Shown: positions 46,301 through 55,784 of the stretch, piece by piece
Layout: every line of letters starts with the position of its first letter
Position numbering within the stretch: position 1 is the first letter of the stretch
Assembly (NCBI RefSeq): GCF_000801105.2
Contig: NC_079517.1
Span: forward strand, 4,216,001 to 4,280,000
Length of the DNA stretch: 64,000 nt
Source of the DNA: Raphanus sativus
Lineage: Eukaryota > Streptophyta > Magnoliopsida > Brassicales > Brassicaceae
Reading direction: 5' to 3'
The notes under the pieces: model-generated
Told to the model about the DNA's origin: nothing
What the model saw: only the letters and a program-made list of their open reading frames with translations
The model's database searches: none
Position numbers and translations under genes: made by a program

Positions 46301-49142
46301 TGCAGCATATACTCCACAGCAGAATGGTATTGCAGAGAGGAAGAATCGAACAGTGATGAATATGGTGAGGTCATTGCTCTCAGCAAAGAAAGTACCGAAG
46401 TTCTTCTGGTCTGAAGCTGCAAACTGGACATACTATGTTCTAAACCGATGCCCTACAACTGCAGTAAAGAACATCACACCCCAAGAAGCGTGGAATGGAG
46501 TCAAACCAAGTGTAGAACACTTTCGTGTATGGGGAAGCATTGGTCATGTCCATATTCCAGATGTAAAACGCAGCAAACTTGATGATAAGAGCATGGCATG
46601 TGTGCTAGTCGGTTTCTCTGAAGAATCAAAGGCATATAGGCTCTACAACCCAACGATGAAGAAGATAATAGTGAGCAGGGATGTGATATTTGAGGAAAAT
46701 AAAGGATGGAACTGGGAAGGAGAAAAGGATCATCAGCCTGAGTCCACTCTTACTTGGAACGATGATGATGTATATTGGGAAGAAAGTGAGGAAGAAAACA
46801 GTGATGATGAAGCCCCAGTACCTGCAACAGAGGCTAACATCGAACCAGAACAACCTGCACCAGAACCTGTAGGAGCAGTAGAAGAGCCACACCACGAGCA
46901 GGGTGTCCAAACTAGGGAGGGACGAGTCACTAGACGACCTCGTTACTTGAGTGATTACGTCACTGAGGGAGCAGACATGGACGATGAGGATGAGTTGCAC
47001 ATGGCTAACATGGTAGAATTCAACTCTACGGATCCAACTAGCTTTGAAGAAGCAGAGAAAAGCTTAAAGTGGAGAGAAGCTATGGATGTAGAGATGGACT
47101 CAATCGTGAAGAATCAAACTTGGAAGCTATCAAGTTTACCAGAGAATGCAAAGTGCATTGGTGTGAAGTGGCTATACAAAACCAAGCTTAATGAGAATGG
47201 AGAAGTGAGCAAGTACAAAGCGAGGTTGGTGGCTAAAGGATACACGCAAGAACATGGAATAGACTACACAGAGGTGTATGCTCCAGTCGCTAGAATGGAT
47301 ACCATCAGAACTATTCTTGCAACTGCGGCACAAAGAGCTTGGGAGGTGCATCAACTAGACGTAAAGTCTGCGTTTCTTCACGGAATTCTTGCAGAAGAAG
47401 TTTATGTACAGCAACCTAAGGGATACGAAGTAGCAGGACATGAGGACAAGGTGTACAAACTGCACAAGGCATTGTATGGTTTGAAACAGGCACCAAGGGC
47501 TTGGTTCAGCCGTATTGAAGAATACTTTGAGAAGGATGGATTCACGAAGTCGAAGAATGAAGAAACTCTGTTTCTAAAAACAGAACATGGTGATACATTG
47601 ATTGTGAGTGTATATGTAGATGACCTCATCTATACAGGAAATAATCTCAAGATGATGGAAGAGTTCAAGAAGTCAATGCAAAGGGAGTTTGATATGACTG
47701 ATCTAGGCAAGATGAGATATTTTTTGGGCTTAGAGGTGTTGCAGACGACATATGGAATACATGTCTGTCAAGCAAAATATGCTCTTGAAATTCTGAGACG
47801 TTTTGAAATGGAGAATTGCAACTCAGTCAGAAATCCAATGGTTCCTGGAAGTAAGATTGATATGGATGAAGGAGGAGTACGAGTTGATGAGACTTTCTAC
47901 AAGCAGATCATTGGAAGCCTTATGTACATTACTAACACTCGACCAGACCTGCAATTCTCAGTAAGTCTGTTGAGTCGTTTTATGTCAAAACCGACACAGC
48001 TTCATGTTCAAGCAGCGAAGAGAGTCTTAAGATATATAAGAGGAACCATAGACTTCGGAATCTGGTACAGGCGAGGAGGAAGTGGTGAGCTACAGGTCTA
48101 TACTGACAGTGACTTTGCAGGGGATGTTGAAAGTCGAAAGAGTACTACAGGATATGTTTTTCTTATGGATGGAGCAGCAGTTGCTTGGCTTTCCAAGAAG
48201 CAACCAATCGTTACTCTTTCAACTACTGAAGCTGAGTACGTTGCAGCATCAGTTTGTGCATGTCAGGCAGTGTGGTTTAAGAGAGTATTGGAGGAGTTGG
48301 GACATCTGGTGAGAGGGGGCACGGTCATATGGTGTGACAATACTTCAACAATCAAGCTGTCTAAGAATCCAGTATTTCATGGGAGGTGTAAGCACATTGG
48401 AGTACGCTTTCATTTCTTGAGAGAACTGGTTAACAATGGAGAGATATGCTTGGAACATTGTGACACTCAAGAACAGGTAGCAGACATCCTAACGAAGCCG
48501 TTACGACGAGAAGTGTTTGAAGATTTGAGAGACAAGCTTGGAATTTGCTCTGCAACGAGTAAGCTAAGTCTTGTGGACCAAGCTTAGTTTAGGGAGGGTT
48601 TGTTGGAGCAAATGAGATGCGAGAATAAAGGAGATGATAGAGTTGAAGTTGGTCGTTATCGTTTTGGTGTTTAGTCATTATCTTTTCGAGTCTTTAGGCT
48701 CAAGTATTGTTAGGAGTTATCTTGGTTTTCTATGCTTAAGTTTCGGAGTTATCTATTGACGTTTGTAGGCTATATAATGCCATATGTTTTCAATGAATGA
48801 ATTAAGTTTTACAGAGCAAGAAACAGAGCCTTATAGTTTACAATTACTACTTATTATGACAATAAGTATAACTACATCCACATTTCGTCCGTTGTAAAAC
48901 AAACGTTTATCAACAAAATTATATGATTTGAAACTATATTTTGATATAAATCGTTTTTTGAATGTTAGGTATACCTTCATGATGGCGGCAACCCAAGATC
49001 GACGAGCACGGGCGTTAGTGCCGACGATGGTAGAGAAAGGTTCGGTTCGAACCTTATACCACAAGTAGATATTGTAACAAAACATCAAAAGTAAAGCACA
49101 TGGAACAAGAACTGCATCTAAGTACCATTTCCTCCACTCCAT
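43329..49142 (-). CDS. DUF599 membrane protein with a copia element in its intron
   Basis: Exon 1 (49142-48975) encodes MEWRKWYLDAVLVPCALLLM through AAIMK. Exon 2 (43889-43329) begins DNEKRNILAIQTLRNTIMGATL and ends DCHIGPEF; both junctions are phase 0 with AAG|GTATAC and CTCAG|GAC. The 242-aa product has four hydrophobic segments (about residues 8-25, 75-95, 120-140, 200-225), the usual DUF599 size and layout. Function unknown; it matches At5g10580. The intron is 5,085 bp, of which 4,633 bp are the copia insertion plus one duplicated target, in opposite orientation. Without it the intron would be ~450 bp. Splice sites are intact, so splicing across the element is possible but not shown. Confidence 0.88.
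44215..44456 (+). repeat. 5' LTR of copia element
   Basis: 242 bp, starts TGTTGGAGC and ends TTTACA. Contains a TATA box CTATATAA at 44384-44391 that would drive transcription to the right, antisense to DUF599. Confidence 0.95.
44460..44471 (+). promoter_or_regulatory. Copia primer-binding site
   Basis: TGGTATCAGAGC, complementary to the initiator-Met tRNA 3' end, three bases after the 5' LTR. Confidence 0.93.
44502..48587 (+). CDS. Copia Gag-Pol polyprotein
   Basis: 1,361 codons without interruption. The Gag region (UBN2-like, LPQFDGHWDHWSEVMENFF) is followed by an Arg/Gly-rich linker and CCHC zinc knuckle CYKCHKLGHFQYEC (246-259). The protease motif is LDSGCSNHM (Asp 314). Integrase shows its HHCC region (WHERYGHLSHRG, CSDC) and DDE core (HSDICGP, IDDYSR, TDRGGEY, NGIAERKNRT). 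Reverse transcriptase spans about 870-1110 with YVDDL (1038-1042), then RNase H with YTDSDFAGD and TTEAEY. The integrase-before-RT order is that of Ty1/copia. All catalytic signatures are present. Its reading direction is opposite to the host gene. Confidence 0.97.
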   Translation: MGDDKMKLPQFDGHWDHWSEVMENFFRSKGLWSAIETDFEEPTDVTTLTAEEKEQLDSAKTDDHKVKHYLYQSIDRVTFEQILDRRTSKIIWESMKKKFGGNDRVKRSLLQKLRRDFELLEMKDSEKVEEYFTRVLAITNQMRSNGEEMPDLKVVEKILRTLSEKFMYVVVSIEESKEIENITLEELQSSLVVHEQKFRKPEKEEDKLLSVTQGRGMGNSRGRGFNGRGRGRGRGRGFTNRSTVECYKCHKLGHFQYECPKWEEEANYAEDNEDMLLMAYIEVDEDDDGVDTDLVLMAQPGAKEITKKTTWFLDSGCSNHMSGSRELFSTVDEKFRHSVKLGNNKKMEVVGKGSVKIVLRNTTYTIRDVFYIPELKNNLLSLGQLQEKNISIVIQKGTCKIYHDERGLLVESKMSTNRLFTLIDQTGDAERSKQHCFQTEAEDMPKLWHERYGHLSHRGMKTLQSKDMVRGLPTFGTQSFTCSDCLVGKQPRNAIPKKSTWRAKEILELLHSDICGPISPTSPSGKKYILCFIDDYSRKAWAYFLSEKSEAFTQFKIFKKKVETETGRSIKCLRTDRGGEYTSREFTDFCDKEGIRRQLTAAYTPQQNGIAERKNRTVMNMVRSLLSAKKVPKFFWSEAANWTYYVLNRCPTTAVKNITPQEAWNGVKPSVEHFRVWGSIGHVHIPDVKRSKLDDKSMACVLVGFSEESKAYRLYNPTMKKIIVSRDVIFEENKGWNWEGEKDHQPESTLTWNDDDVYWEESEEENSDDEAPVPATEANIEPEQPAPEPVGAVEEPHHEQGVQTREGRVTRRPRYLSDYVTEGADMDDEDELHMANMVEFNSTDPTSFEEAEKSLKWREAMDVEMDSIVKNQTWKLSSLPENAKCIGVKWLYKTKLNENGEVSKYKARLVAKGYTQEHGIDYTEVYAPVARMDTIRTILATAAQRAWEVHQLDVKSAFLHGILAEEVYVQQPKGYEVAGHEDKVYKLHKALYGLKQAPRAWFSRIEEYFEKDGFTKSKNEETLFLKTEHGDTLIVSVYVDDLIYTGNNLKMMEEFKKSMQREFDMTDLGKMRYFLGLEVLQTTYGIHVCQAKYALEILRRFEMENCNSVRNPMVPGSKIDMDEGGVRVDETFYKQIIGSLMYITNTRPDLQFSVSLLSRFMSKPTQLHVQAAKRVLRYIRGTIDFGIWYRRGGSGELQVYTDSDFAGDVESRKSTTGYVFLMDGAAVAWLSKKQPIVTLSTTEAEYVAASVCACQAVWFKRVLEELGHLVRGGTVIWCDNTSTIKLSKNPVFHGRCKHIGVRFHFLRELVNNGEICLEHCDTQEQVADILTKPLRREVFEDLRDKLGICSATSKLSLVDQA
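48601..48842 (+). repeat. 3' LTR of copia element
   Basis: 242 bp; I found no difference from the 5' LTR when reading them side by side. Preceded by the purine-rich tract AGGGAGGG at 48591-48598. Confidence 0.95.
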
Positions 49143-49952
49143 CTGCTATCTCCCTTTTTCTATGTAGTATAATCTTCTCTTTCTTTCTTGCTCTTTTGTT
49201 TGCATTCAAAACTCTTAGAATCTTGTTTTGTTTTCGTGGTGCTTCTTCTCATATATATAATGAAAATTTTGATGTTAGTGGAAAGTCTTTGTTCAAACAA
49301 TTTGCCCCTTAGAATTACAAGGGCCACAGTACCCCCTCTGATTTTCCTATTTTCATATAAAGTTAAATGTTATTGCTTTCTTTTTCCTTTTAAAATCTCT
49401 CTTTGTGACTTATGCGTGTTCACTTCTGTACCCCATTTTGTGAGCTAATTTTGAATTATATGTTTTATTTGGTTACTAAACATGTGGCCGTACTTAAATA
49501 AAGGTTAATGACCATTTGTCCTTCTTTTAGTTCTCTTTTCTTCATTGCATGTTCATTCCCACTTATATGATATATGCCCACGTAGGCACGTATATATACA
49601 GGAGAAAATACTTAGATTAATTAGATGGACCATGTTTTTTTTTTGCTTAAAAGGACAATGTTATAACTCACAAGAATGATCATAGAAAATAACATTTGTT
49701 CCGATGCTAAGTACACATGATACACGATAAGTCGATAACCTACCGTATCTCCACGTCACTAATGATCTACAGTCCATAGACATGCTATGTTAGGTTTTTT
49801 TTTTTTAGGATTTTTTTTTAACATGAGCCAGACCCAATTAGCTAATGGATGATTCATCTTTTGTTGAAAAATCGTTCTTATCAAAGTTTTTCTTTTGTCA
49901 AAGAAGCCTATCAAAGTTTGAAACCCTTTTCCACATGTTTTTTATTCGACTA
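49143..49952. other. Upstream region of DUF599
   Basis: AT-rich promoter-side DNA of the minus-strand gene, pyrimidine-rich (TTTCTTTCTTGC) near 49180. No further feature. Confidence 0.45.
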
Positions 49953-51290
49953 CTTTTAACGTTTTTTCTTTTTTTGCTAAATGGTAAATATCATTACTAT
50001 GAATGATGATTTGGTTACAAGAAGTTTGCAGCCATAGCCTGCTTTGACAGCCGGTTTGATTTTTAGGGACCGCAAAAAGTTTAAAAAAATCCCTAAAAAC
50101 CTAAGAATTAAATCCAAGCTTCCAAACATGGATAGCATGAAGTTCATAGATCAAACTAGAACAAGAAACAACATTTTAAAGCTCCCAATCCAATGCACTT
50201 CTTGTTTTGCACGGATTAACCAACAAGCAAAAGTATAGCTTAGAGTAAACTCAACCGAACACTCACCGAAGTGGCTCCAGCAGGCTTCAACGGCGGTGGC
50301 TGGCGAACACCCCGGCGCACCACTGGAGGAGGACGTCGACCGAGTAAACCACAGCTATCTCAACAGAAAACAAGAATGCAACCCCGAGCCAATACCGCAG
50401 AAACTGAAGCCCAAGTTACGGTCAAGCGTGGACGGTCTAAGCTGGCTCCCTCCGGCCACGCGACACATAAGAACGGCAAGGACGTCGATGTTACATCAGA
50501 GCGACTGTTGGAGCAAAGGAACATGGGAATGAAGCACAGAAGGAGTATTAAACTCCTTGAAAAACAGACAATACAATTGGTAAAAGAAGGCTCCGGCTAG
50601 ATGCAATTGACTCCTTGACTTCAGATTGTCCTCAAAACCTTACTGAACAAAGACCGGGAGCAAGAAGAGGAACTAAACGATTACCGTAAGATCGTCATGG
50701 TTGTTGGGTCTTGAACTAAAACAGAGGTCCTCAGTGGTACACCTCACTACCACCTTTCACTCAAACAGAGAGGAGGAGCTCTACGAAACCTTGGAGCATG
50801 CCGTTAGAGGAAGCTGACTGGAGCGAGACGACGAGGCAGGAACAGGAACGGCAGCGACGCATCCGTTGCTCCAGCAGGTCTCGGATCTCAGATCTGACCC
50901 AGATTGAGCGCAGTCAGTTTCTACCGAAAGATCCAAGGCTCCCATTGATAACGCTGACTCGACTAGCCTCGCCGGAGTTCCAGAAGAATCAGAGACGCCT
51001 CTGATATCTGACTATCCGGAGGAAGACTTCTCCGAATCCAGAAGACCGAGCAAAGAAGATAGACAAAGATAGCAGAACCAAGAGGATGAGATGGAGATGG
51101 ACATAGCGGGAAGAAAGTGGTCCCTCTCTCACCGCCCAACGGCGCCGGAGAGGCTTGGTGAAGATGACGATTCGAAAGCAAGGATAATTAGGGTTGAGAG
51201 AAAACTTTAAAGGCGCGTTGGGTCACGCGCGTTTTAATTAAAAACTTTTTAATTAGAGGATCCGAGTGATGTCCCTTTTAACGTTTTTTC
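49953..51290 (-). mobile_element. Poly(A)-tailed retroposon with 16-bp target duplication
   Basis: A perfect direct repeat CTTTTAACGTTTTTTC occurs at 49953-49968 and 51275-51290. Between them is a 1,306-bp block that is GC-richer than its surroundings. Read on the minus strand it starts at 51274 (GGGACATCACTCGG) and ends TTTACCATTTAGCAAAAAAA at 49969. An A-tail next to one copy of a long target duplication is the signature of LINE-type retroposition. There is no long ORF and no reverse transcriptase motif, so it is a non-autonomous element (Sadhu-like in organisation) or a processed copy of a non-coding transcript. Family not recognised. Confidence 0.82.
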
Positions 51291-53247
51291 ACACCATTTT
51301 AAAAATATAATGGCTACAACATATATTAAATATATACTGACTCTACAAATAGAGATGGAGTAACATGCATTCTCTGTATAAAATATGTTCGTGTACATAC
51401 CAAACAAATATTAGTTATAAATATTCCTAGGAGTAACTTATCATTACATGCACGCAGGAAATGGAAGTTTAGAGATATGGACAAACTACTTGAGTATCAA
51501 GTTTGCCTTTAAAGGTTTTTAATCTTAAATATGTCATGCTGGAACCAAGCAGCCTTAATTAGCCAGCCTTGATTAAAGTATATATCTAATTTTTGAATAA
51601 GGATAGATCATCTTAGTTGGAATCAACTAGAATAGATAGTCAAATTGAATTTCCAAGAGTTTGATTTCAACGTTATGAAAACAATTTATTGGATATATCC
51701 AGTTTAAATTTTTGTATGTTAATGTATTTAATTTGAAGATTAGTTTTCCAAAAAAACTCATAGCCAAAAAAGTTCTTCCCTCTATTATTTCTTAATCATG
51801 CGATCTAGTGAATCAAAACATATTCCATCTTAGGTAAATAAGTACAACATGATCCCATCATTCAAACTCCTAACTACAGATGGTTTATTTTTTCCCGATA
51901 TAGATTATCAATATATCATGTGATCCCCAAAAAAACAGGGAATATTCTAATAATCTGTAGGATTCGTCTTGATACATTTATGTATAATTCGGTATTCCAT
52001 AGAGTATGCCAATTACCAAAAAGTAATTTGAAGAGAAATATTGATTTGTGGTTAATGGTTATAAGTATTTATATTGAACTAGATATATTAAAGAATTTGT
52101 TGTAGCTTTTGTAACTTCAAAAGAAAGTACCAGTAGAAAAGCCAACAAAAAAGTAGAAGATGGTATATGAATTAAACCCGCAATTTAGAATATAGTATTC
52201 ATCGTTGCACAAAAAAAGGAATATAGTAAGTATAAAACTTGTTTTGTTTGGGACAAAGACAAGGAAAGATAGTGGATGGTGGCTGGGTGCGACGCAATAT
52301 ATAACAATATCATTATGGAAAAGAAATCTATAGAGGTCGAGAAATAGGAAGCAAGCACTAACACATCATATTTTTTATACGATTACTTTAGTTACGATTA
52401 GTAAACTTAGTAAATAGCACATACTATCTTATATTTTGAGGTCCTTGTTGCGACCTAATTGCACGAAGCTCTAGTGCTCTAACCTACCGAAAGAAAATAA
52501 TTTAAGTGTTAAAGTTTGCATAAATTTTGGTTCACCGTTCCTTTTAATAGAAAATAATCCCAGTTTGGCTAAATTTTTACCGACATATGTGATTGCCCAT
52601 TTCGTTTGCTACATGATTGGTTATTTTAACAGTATACCATGTACGTATACAGGTAATTTGGAACATAAAATAGTGATGGAGAAATACTTTTCTTTTGTGG
52701 AACGGTTCGAATATGAAATGGAAGAGTTGTTTCATTGTTACGAAATCATGATTCCTTATGATAAAATAATTAATATAATGCAAAGTTATTATATTTATAT
52801 AAGTGCAACCGTGATCTTAATCAGTGCTAAATAATTAAAACACACACAAAATTGTATCAGATGATCAATTATTATATCTTAGGCTTAATTATTATAAGTA
52901 AGAAGTCCGATGATACCAGCTAGTAGAGTCCACGTCGTATGACTGAATAATTTTTGTCAACTTTCAGATGCTGTTCACCCATGTTTGGAGGGCATTATAA
53001 AGGAATATTTGGAACAGCATGGTCAGGCTCTTGAAAAAAATGCTTAGTGCTATTGGTCAGAACAATGTGGAGATTGCAAGGAGATCGGCAGAGGAAATAC
53101 TAAAGCAATGGGCAGGCATCAGATTAAAAAGCTCAATTTATATAATCCACAAGATTAAACTGGACTGATTTGGAATCAGACCAGGACCAACTTAGATCAA
53201 AATTTATTATTAAAGACCAATACGATTGGAAAGCAAAGATTGAAAAA
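51291..53247. other. Intergenic with a degraded exon-like fragment
   Basis: Mostly AT-rich. At about 52967-53118 (plus strand) a TTTCAG-preceded stretch reads AVHPCLEGIIKEYLEQHGQ then, after a stop and frame change, SAIGQNNVEIARRSAEEIL. The helical, charged pattern looks like a decayed exon, but I do not recognise the protein. Confidence 0.4.
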
Positions 53248-53397
53248 GGATGTGCTTTAAGACTACTAGACCAGCTTCAAAGACTAAAAATAATCTGAGC
53301 AAGTCTGAAGAGCAGAAGCATAATTTAATCTAGGAGCAGTTAAACACCTCTCACGTCACGCTTTTTTTAACAAGTAGGCTGCCTGAATCACCGCTCC
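53248..53397 (-). ncRNA. H/ACA box snoRNA, copy 2
   Basis: Read on the minus strand from 53397. The first hairpin is closed by GGAGCGGT pairing with ACTGCTCC. The hinge has H box AGATTA (53331-53326, consensus ANANNA). The second hairpin is closed by TGCTT/AAGCA, then an ACA box (53253-53251) three bases before the end TCC. 150 nt, the normal H/ACA size. It should guide pseudouridylation through the internal loops; the target rRNA or snRNA site is not determined. Confidence 0.78.
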
Positions 53398-53580
53398 TTA
53401 TATCACTTCAATCCAGCTTATCAATAACTCTCATCGATCCAATAAACAAAATTCTAGTAGAGAAAACCCATTACTTGAAAAGGCCTACAAATGGGCCTAA
53501 GAATTCTAGGAACCTTTACGTATTTGTTTCTCTGAAGATTGAGAGGCAATTTATGACTTAAAGACCGATACGGTTGAAAA

Positions 53581-53727
53581 GGATGTGCTTAAGACTACTA
53601 GACCGGCTTCAAAGATTAAAAAATCTCAGCAAGTCTGAAGAGCAGAAGCATGATTTGTTCTAGGAGCAGTTAAACACCTCTCATGTCATAGTTTATTTAA
53701 CAAGTAGGCTGCCTGAATCACCGCTCC
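53581..53727 (-). ncRNA. H/ACA box snoRNA, copy 1
   Basis: Tandem paralogue of the RNA at 53248-53397. First hairpin GGAGCGGT/ACTGCTCC, H box AGAACA (53661-53656), second hairpin TGCTT (53650-53646) with AAGCA (53590-53586), ACA box at 53586-53584 and three terminal bases TCC. Loop sequences and the H box differ from copy 2 while the stems, the CAGGCAGCCTACTTGTTAA segment and the ACA position are conserved, the pattern expected under RNA selection. Copies are 333 bp apart. Confidence 0.8.
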
Positions 53728-53957
53728 ATATAATCACATTATCATCTGATTAAACAAATACAATGAAAACCGTGATGAATCTATCTGAATTCTATCAACA
53801 GACGATTTCGCTAGACTCTAACTCCAAGCCCAAGTTCCGATCCTAAACCACGACACCAGAAAACCATAAAACAAATCACAGAAGACAAGAAAAAAAAAAA
53901 GCATGTGTAAAAAAATGGTTTCTCGGACATTAAAGCATGATTCTTTTGAGAGCTTGA

Positions 53958-54043
53958 TTAGGGTTATCGTTAGGCGCAGCTATTTAAAGAGCAAGAAGAC
54001 GGCGATCGTTAGGTCAAAACCTTGGTGGGCTTAGTTTGGGCTT
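53958..54043 (-). promoter_or_regulatory. Promoter of the snoRNA cluster (site II, TATA, telo-box)
   Basis: Upstream of snoRNA copy 1 on the minus strand lie two site-II motifs (TGGGCTT on the plus strand at 54026-54032 and 54037-54043). A TATA-like element follows (TATTTAAA on the plus strand, 53981-53988), then a telo-box AACCCTAA (53965-53958). This arrangement is typical of plant ribosomal-protein and independent Pol II snoRNA genes, and no protein ORF follows it. The precursor would start near 53950 and run left through both snoRNAs. Confidence 0.65.
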
Positions 54044-54338
54044 TTAGTGTATATTTAATGTGTCTTCTAAAACATTTTTAACTTGGAGATAAGCTTTTAT
54101 CTAATATAACGTAGGCCTTATGGGCCTCGACTTGAACTCTTCTATCTCTAGTACTTGTTTTGTTTGTTGGCGATAGTTTTGATTAGTCGTTCACTAAGGG
54201 ACAGGGACTAATGGTTACGTTCTGAACAATATGTTCTGTTATTACAATACTGAAAGATATTTCCCTAAGAAAAATCAAAATATTCGAGATAAAGCAATCT
54301 TTCAGCTTTATTTTATATTATCGTAACTATAAATCTTC

Positions 54339-55784
54339 CTAGGAACATGTTCCTCCATAACCTGCGTTCTTGAGCAATGCTTGCTTTATGTCTTCCGAAG
54401 TAATGCAGTCTCTCTGCCCAGCAACCTATATTTGTGTGTTAGTATTCGTCAAACAATATATACATATAATAATGTTTCGTTAAATCAATGTGTTAATAAT
54501 AATATATGTACCTCTGAACAAGAAGCCTGTAATGAAAAGTCACCGAAGCAGCTAATGACACATTGTTGAATCTCCAAGCCTAGATTAATCTCTAATGTAC
54601 CAACAGTTGATAGAAGCAAGCCAGGTTTTGTAGAACAACATATATCTATGTGTGTATTAACTTCTCTTTGATCCACTTCAAACTGCAAAACAGAAGGGTA
54701 AAAACAAAAATGTACAGCAAAAGAATGAGTCAAGAGTTATTTTGTAACAACTGATTTGTGAGGGGTTGTGTCTGTGAGACATCAAAACAAATGAAACAGA
54801 GAATAAGAGAATATGTATTTTATTTTATTTTTACCTTGGGGGAGTTTCTGACCATAGATTGGTCTGTAGTGAGGCTGTCCTTGAGATCAGAGTTGCTTCC
54901 AAGTTCTTTCAACTTGTTAATCTTCTCCAAAAGCTCCTTCATGTAATCTATGGCATCTCCTAGTATCGATGTCCTATCCATCTGAATTTATTATCAGAGT
55001 CAATCAATCATTTTTTTATTTACTTCCCTTCTATCAATAATGGGTAAATAGTATTCAAGTAAATTTTAGTAAACTCAAGTACATACAGATTCTCACAAGA
55101 AAATTAATAGACCTTGTCATTGAACTGTGTTGAGGAAGGATCCAACAAGAATAAAACATACATGTAAGTTGACTAGAAAGTAAATTCAGAAAAGACTTTT
55201 GATAAACAAAAAGCTAGTAAAAATAAAATAAAATGAAAGTAGGGTTTATGGAACATTGCCTTGGTGACTTTGGGGACAATGGATCGGAGCATGGAGAGTC
55301 GATCATTTAACCGCTTCCTCCGCCGTCTCTCCGCCATGAGGTTCTTAGAGGGTTGACCTACAACATTCCTATTACGCTTTTTCTTGTTCGTTTCTCTCAT
55401 GAAGCTCTTGCTTTCCTCCATCAATGGTGAAGAATTGTCATTACTGTTGCCTTCTTGAGAAGCTGAAACCTCCAATGGAGGATAATAAGGGGATTCCATA
55501 ACATCTTGTAACGTCTCGAGAAAAGGATACTCGAAAGAAGAGGAGAACAACGGAGTAGGAGATGACGACGGTTGTGGTGGTTGGTGAAGAAGCAATGGAG
55601 GCGGTTGAGAGATGAGATCCATCAAAGAAGAGAATGTGTGATCAATGTTGTTGTCGTCTTCTTGGAGAGGGTTGTTGAAGCAGAGATATTCTAAGTTACG
55701 TCCACTTGGGAAGAAATCGATATTGTTACCATCAAGATTAACGTTGCTCTCTTGCGTACTCATCTGAGTCCATTCCATGTCCAT
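54339..55784 (-). CDS. BHLH61: bHLH transcription factor (bHLH61/bHLH93 clade)
   Basis: Exons 55784-55260, 54981-54835, 54682-54512 and 54425-54339 encode 309 aa. The N-terminus is acidic and Pro/Ser-rich ([18 protein letters not shown]). The bHLH domain (about 151-205) begins [20 protein letters not shown] and continues [26 protein letters not shown]-terminal ACT-like domain follows ([22 protein letters not shown]). Arabidopsis At5g10570 (bHLH61) fits by order; relatives bHLH93 and ICE1 act in cold and flowering control. I start at ATG 55784; a GTG three codons upstream is not a start. The first intron has a GC donor (AAG|GCAATG). Confidence 0.93.
54982..55259 (-). other. GC-AG intron in the bHLH gene
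   Basis: The exon ends ACCAAG and the intron begins GCAATG; the acceptor AATTCAG precedes ATGGATAGG. The conserved bHLH reading VPKVTKMDRTS requires this junction, and no GT donor nearby keeps the frame. Confidence 0.75.

Larger units (their letters stand above)
44210..48847 (+). mobile_element. Full-length Ty1/copia LTR retrotransposon, recent insertion
   Basis: LTRs of 242 bp at 44215-44456 and 48601-48842 (TGTTGG...TTTACA) appear identical. The target duplication ATTAC is at 44210-44214 and 48843-48847. The primer-binding site TGGTATCAGAGC (44460-44471, initiator-Met tRNA type) follows the 5' LTR, and a purine-rich tract AGGGAGGG precedes the 3' LTR. One intact polyprotein lies between. 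Identical LTRs, target duplication and open frame indicate a young, possibly still competent copy inside the DUF599 intron. Confidence 0.97.

Noticed and set aside
52565..52834. 89-codon open frame
   Set aside because: No family resemblance, AT-rich chance composition, no promoter or splice context.
53765..53800. C/D box snoRNA on the plus strand (TGATGA with a nearby CTGA)
   Set aside because: The CTGA is too close to the C box and no second D box or terminal stem follows.
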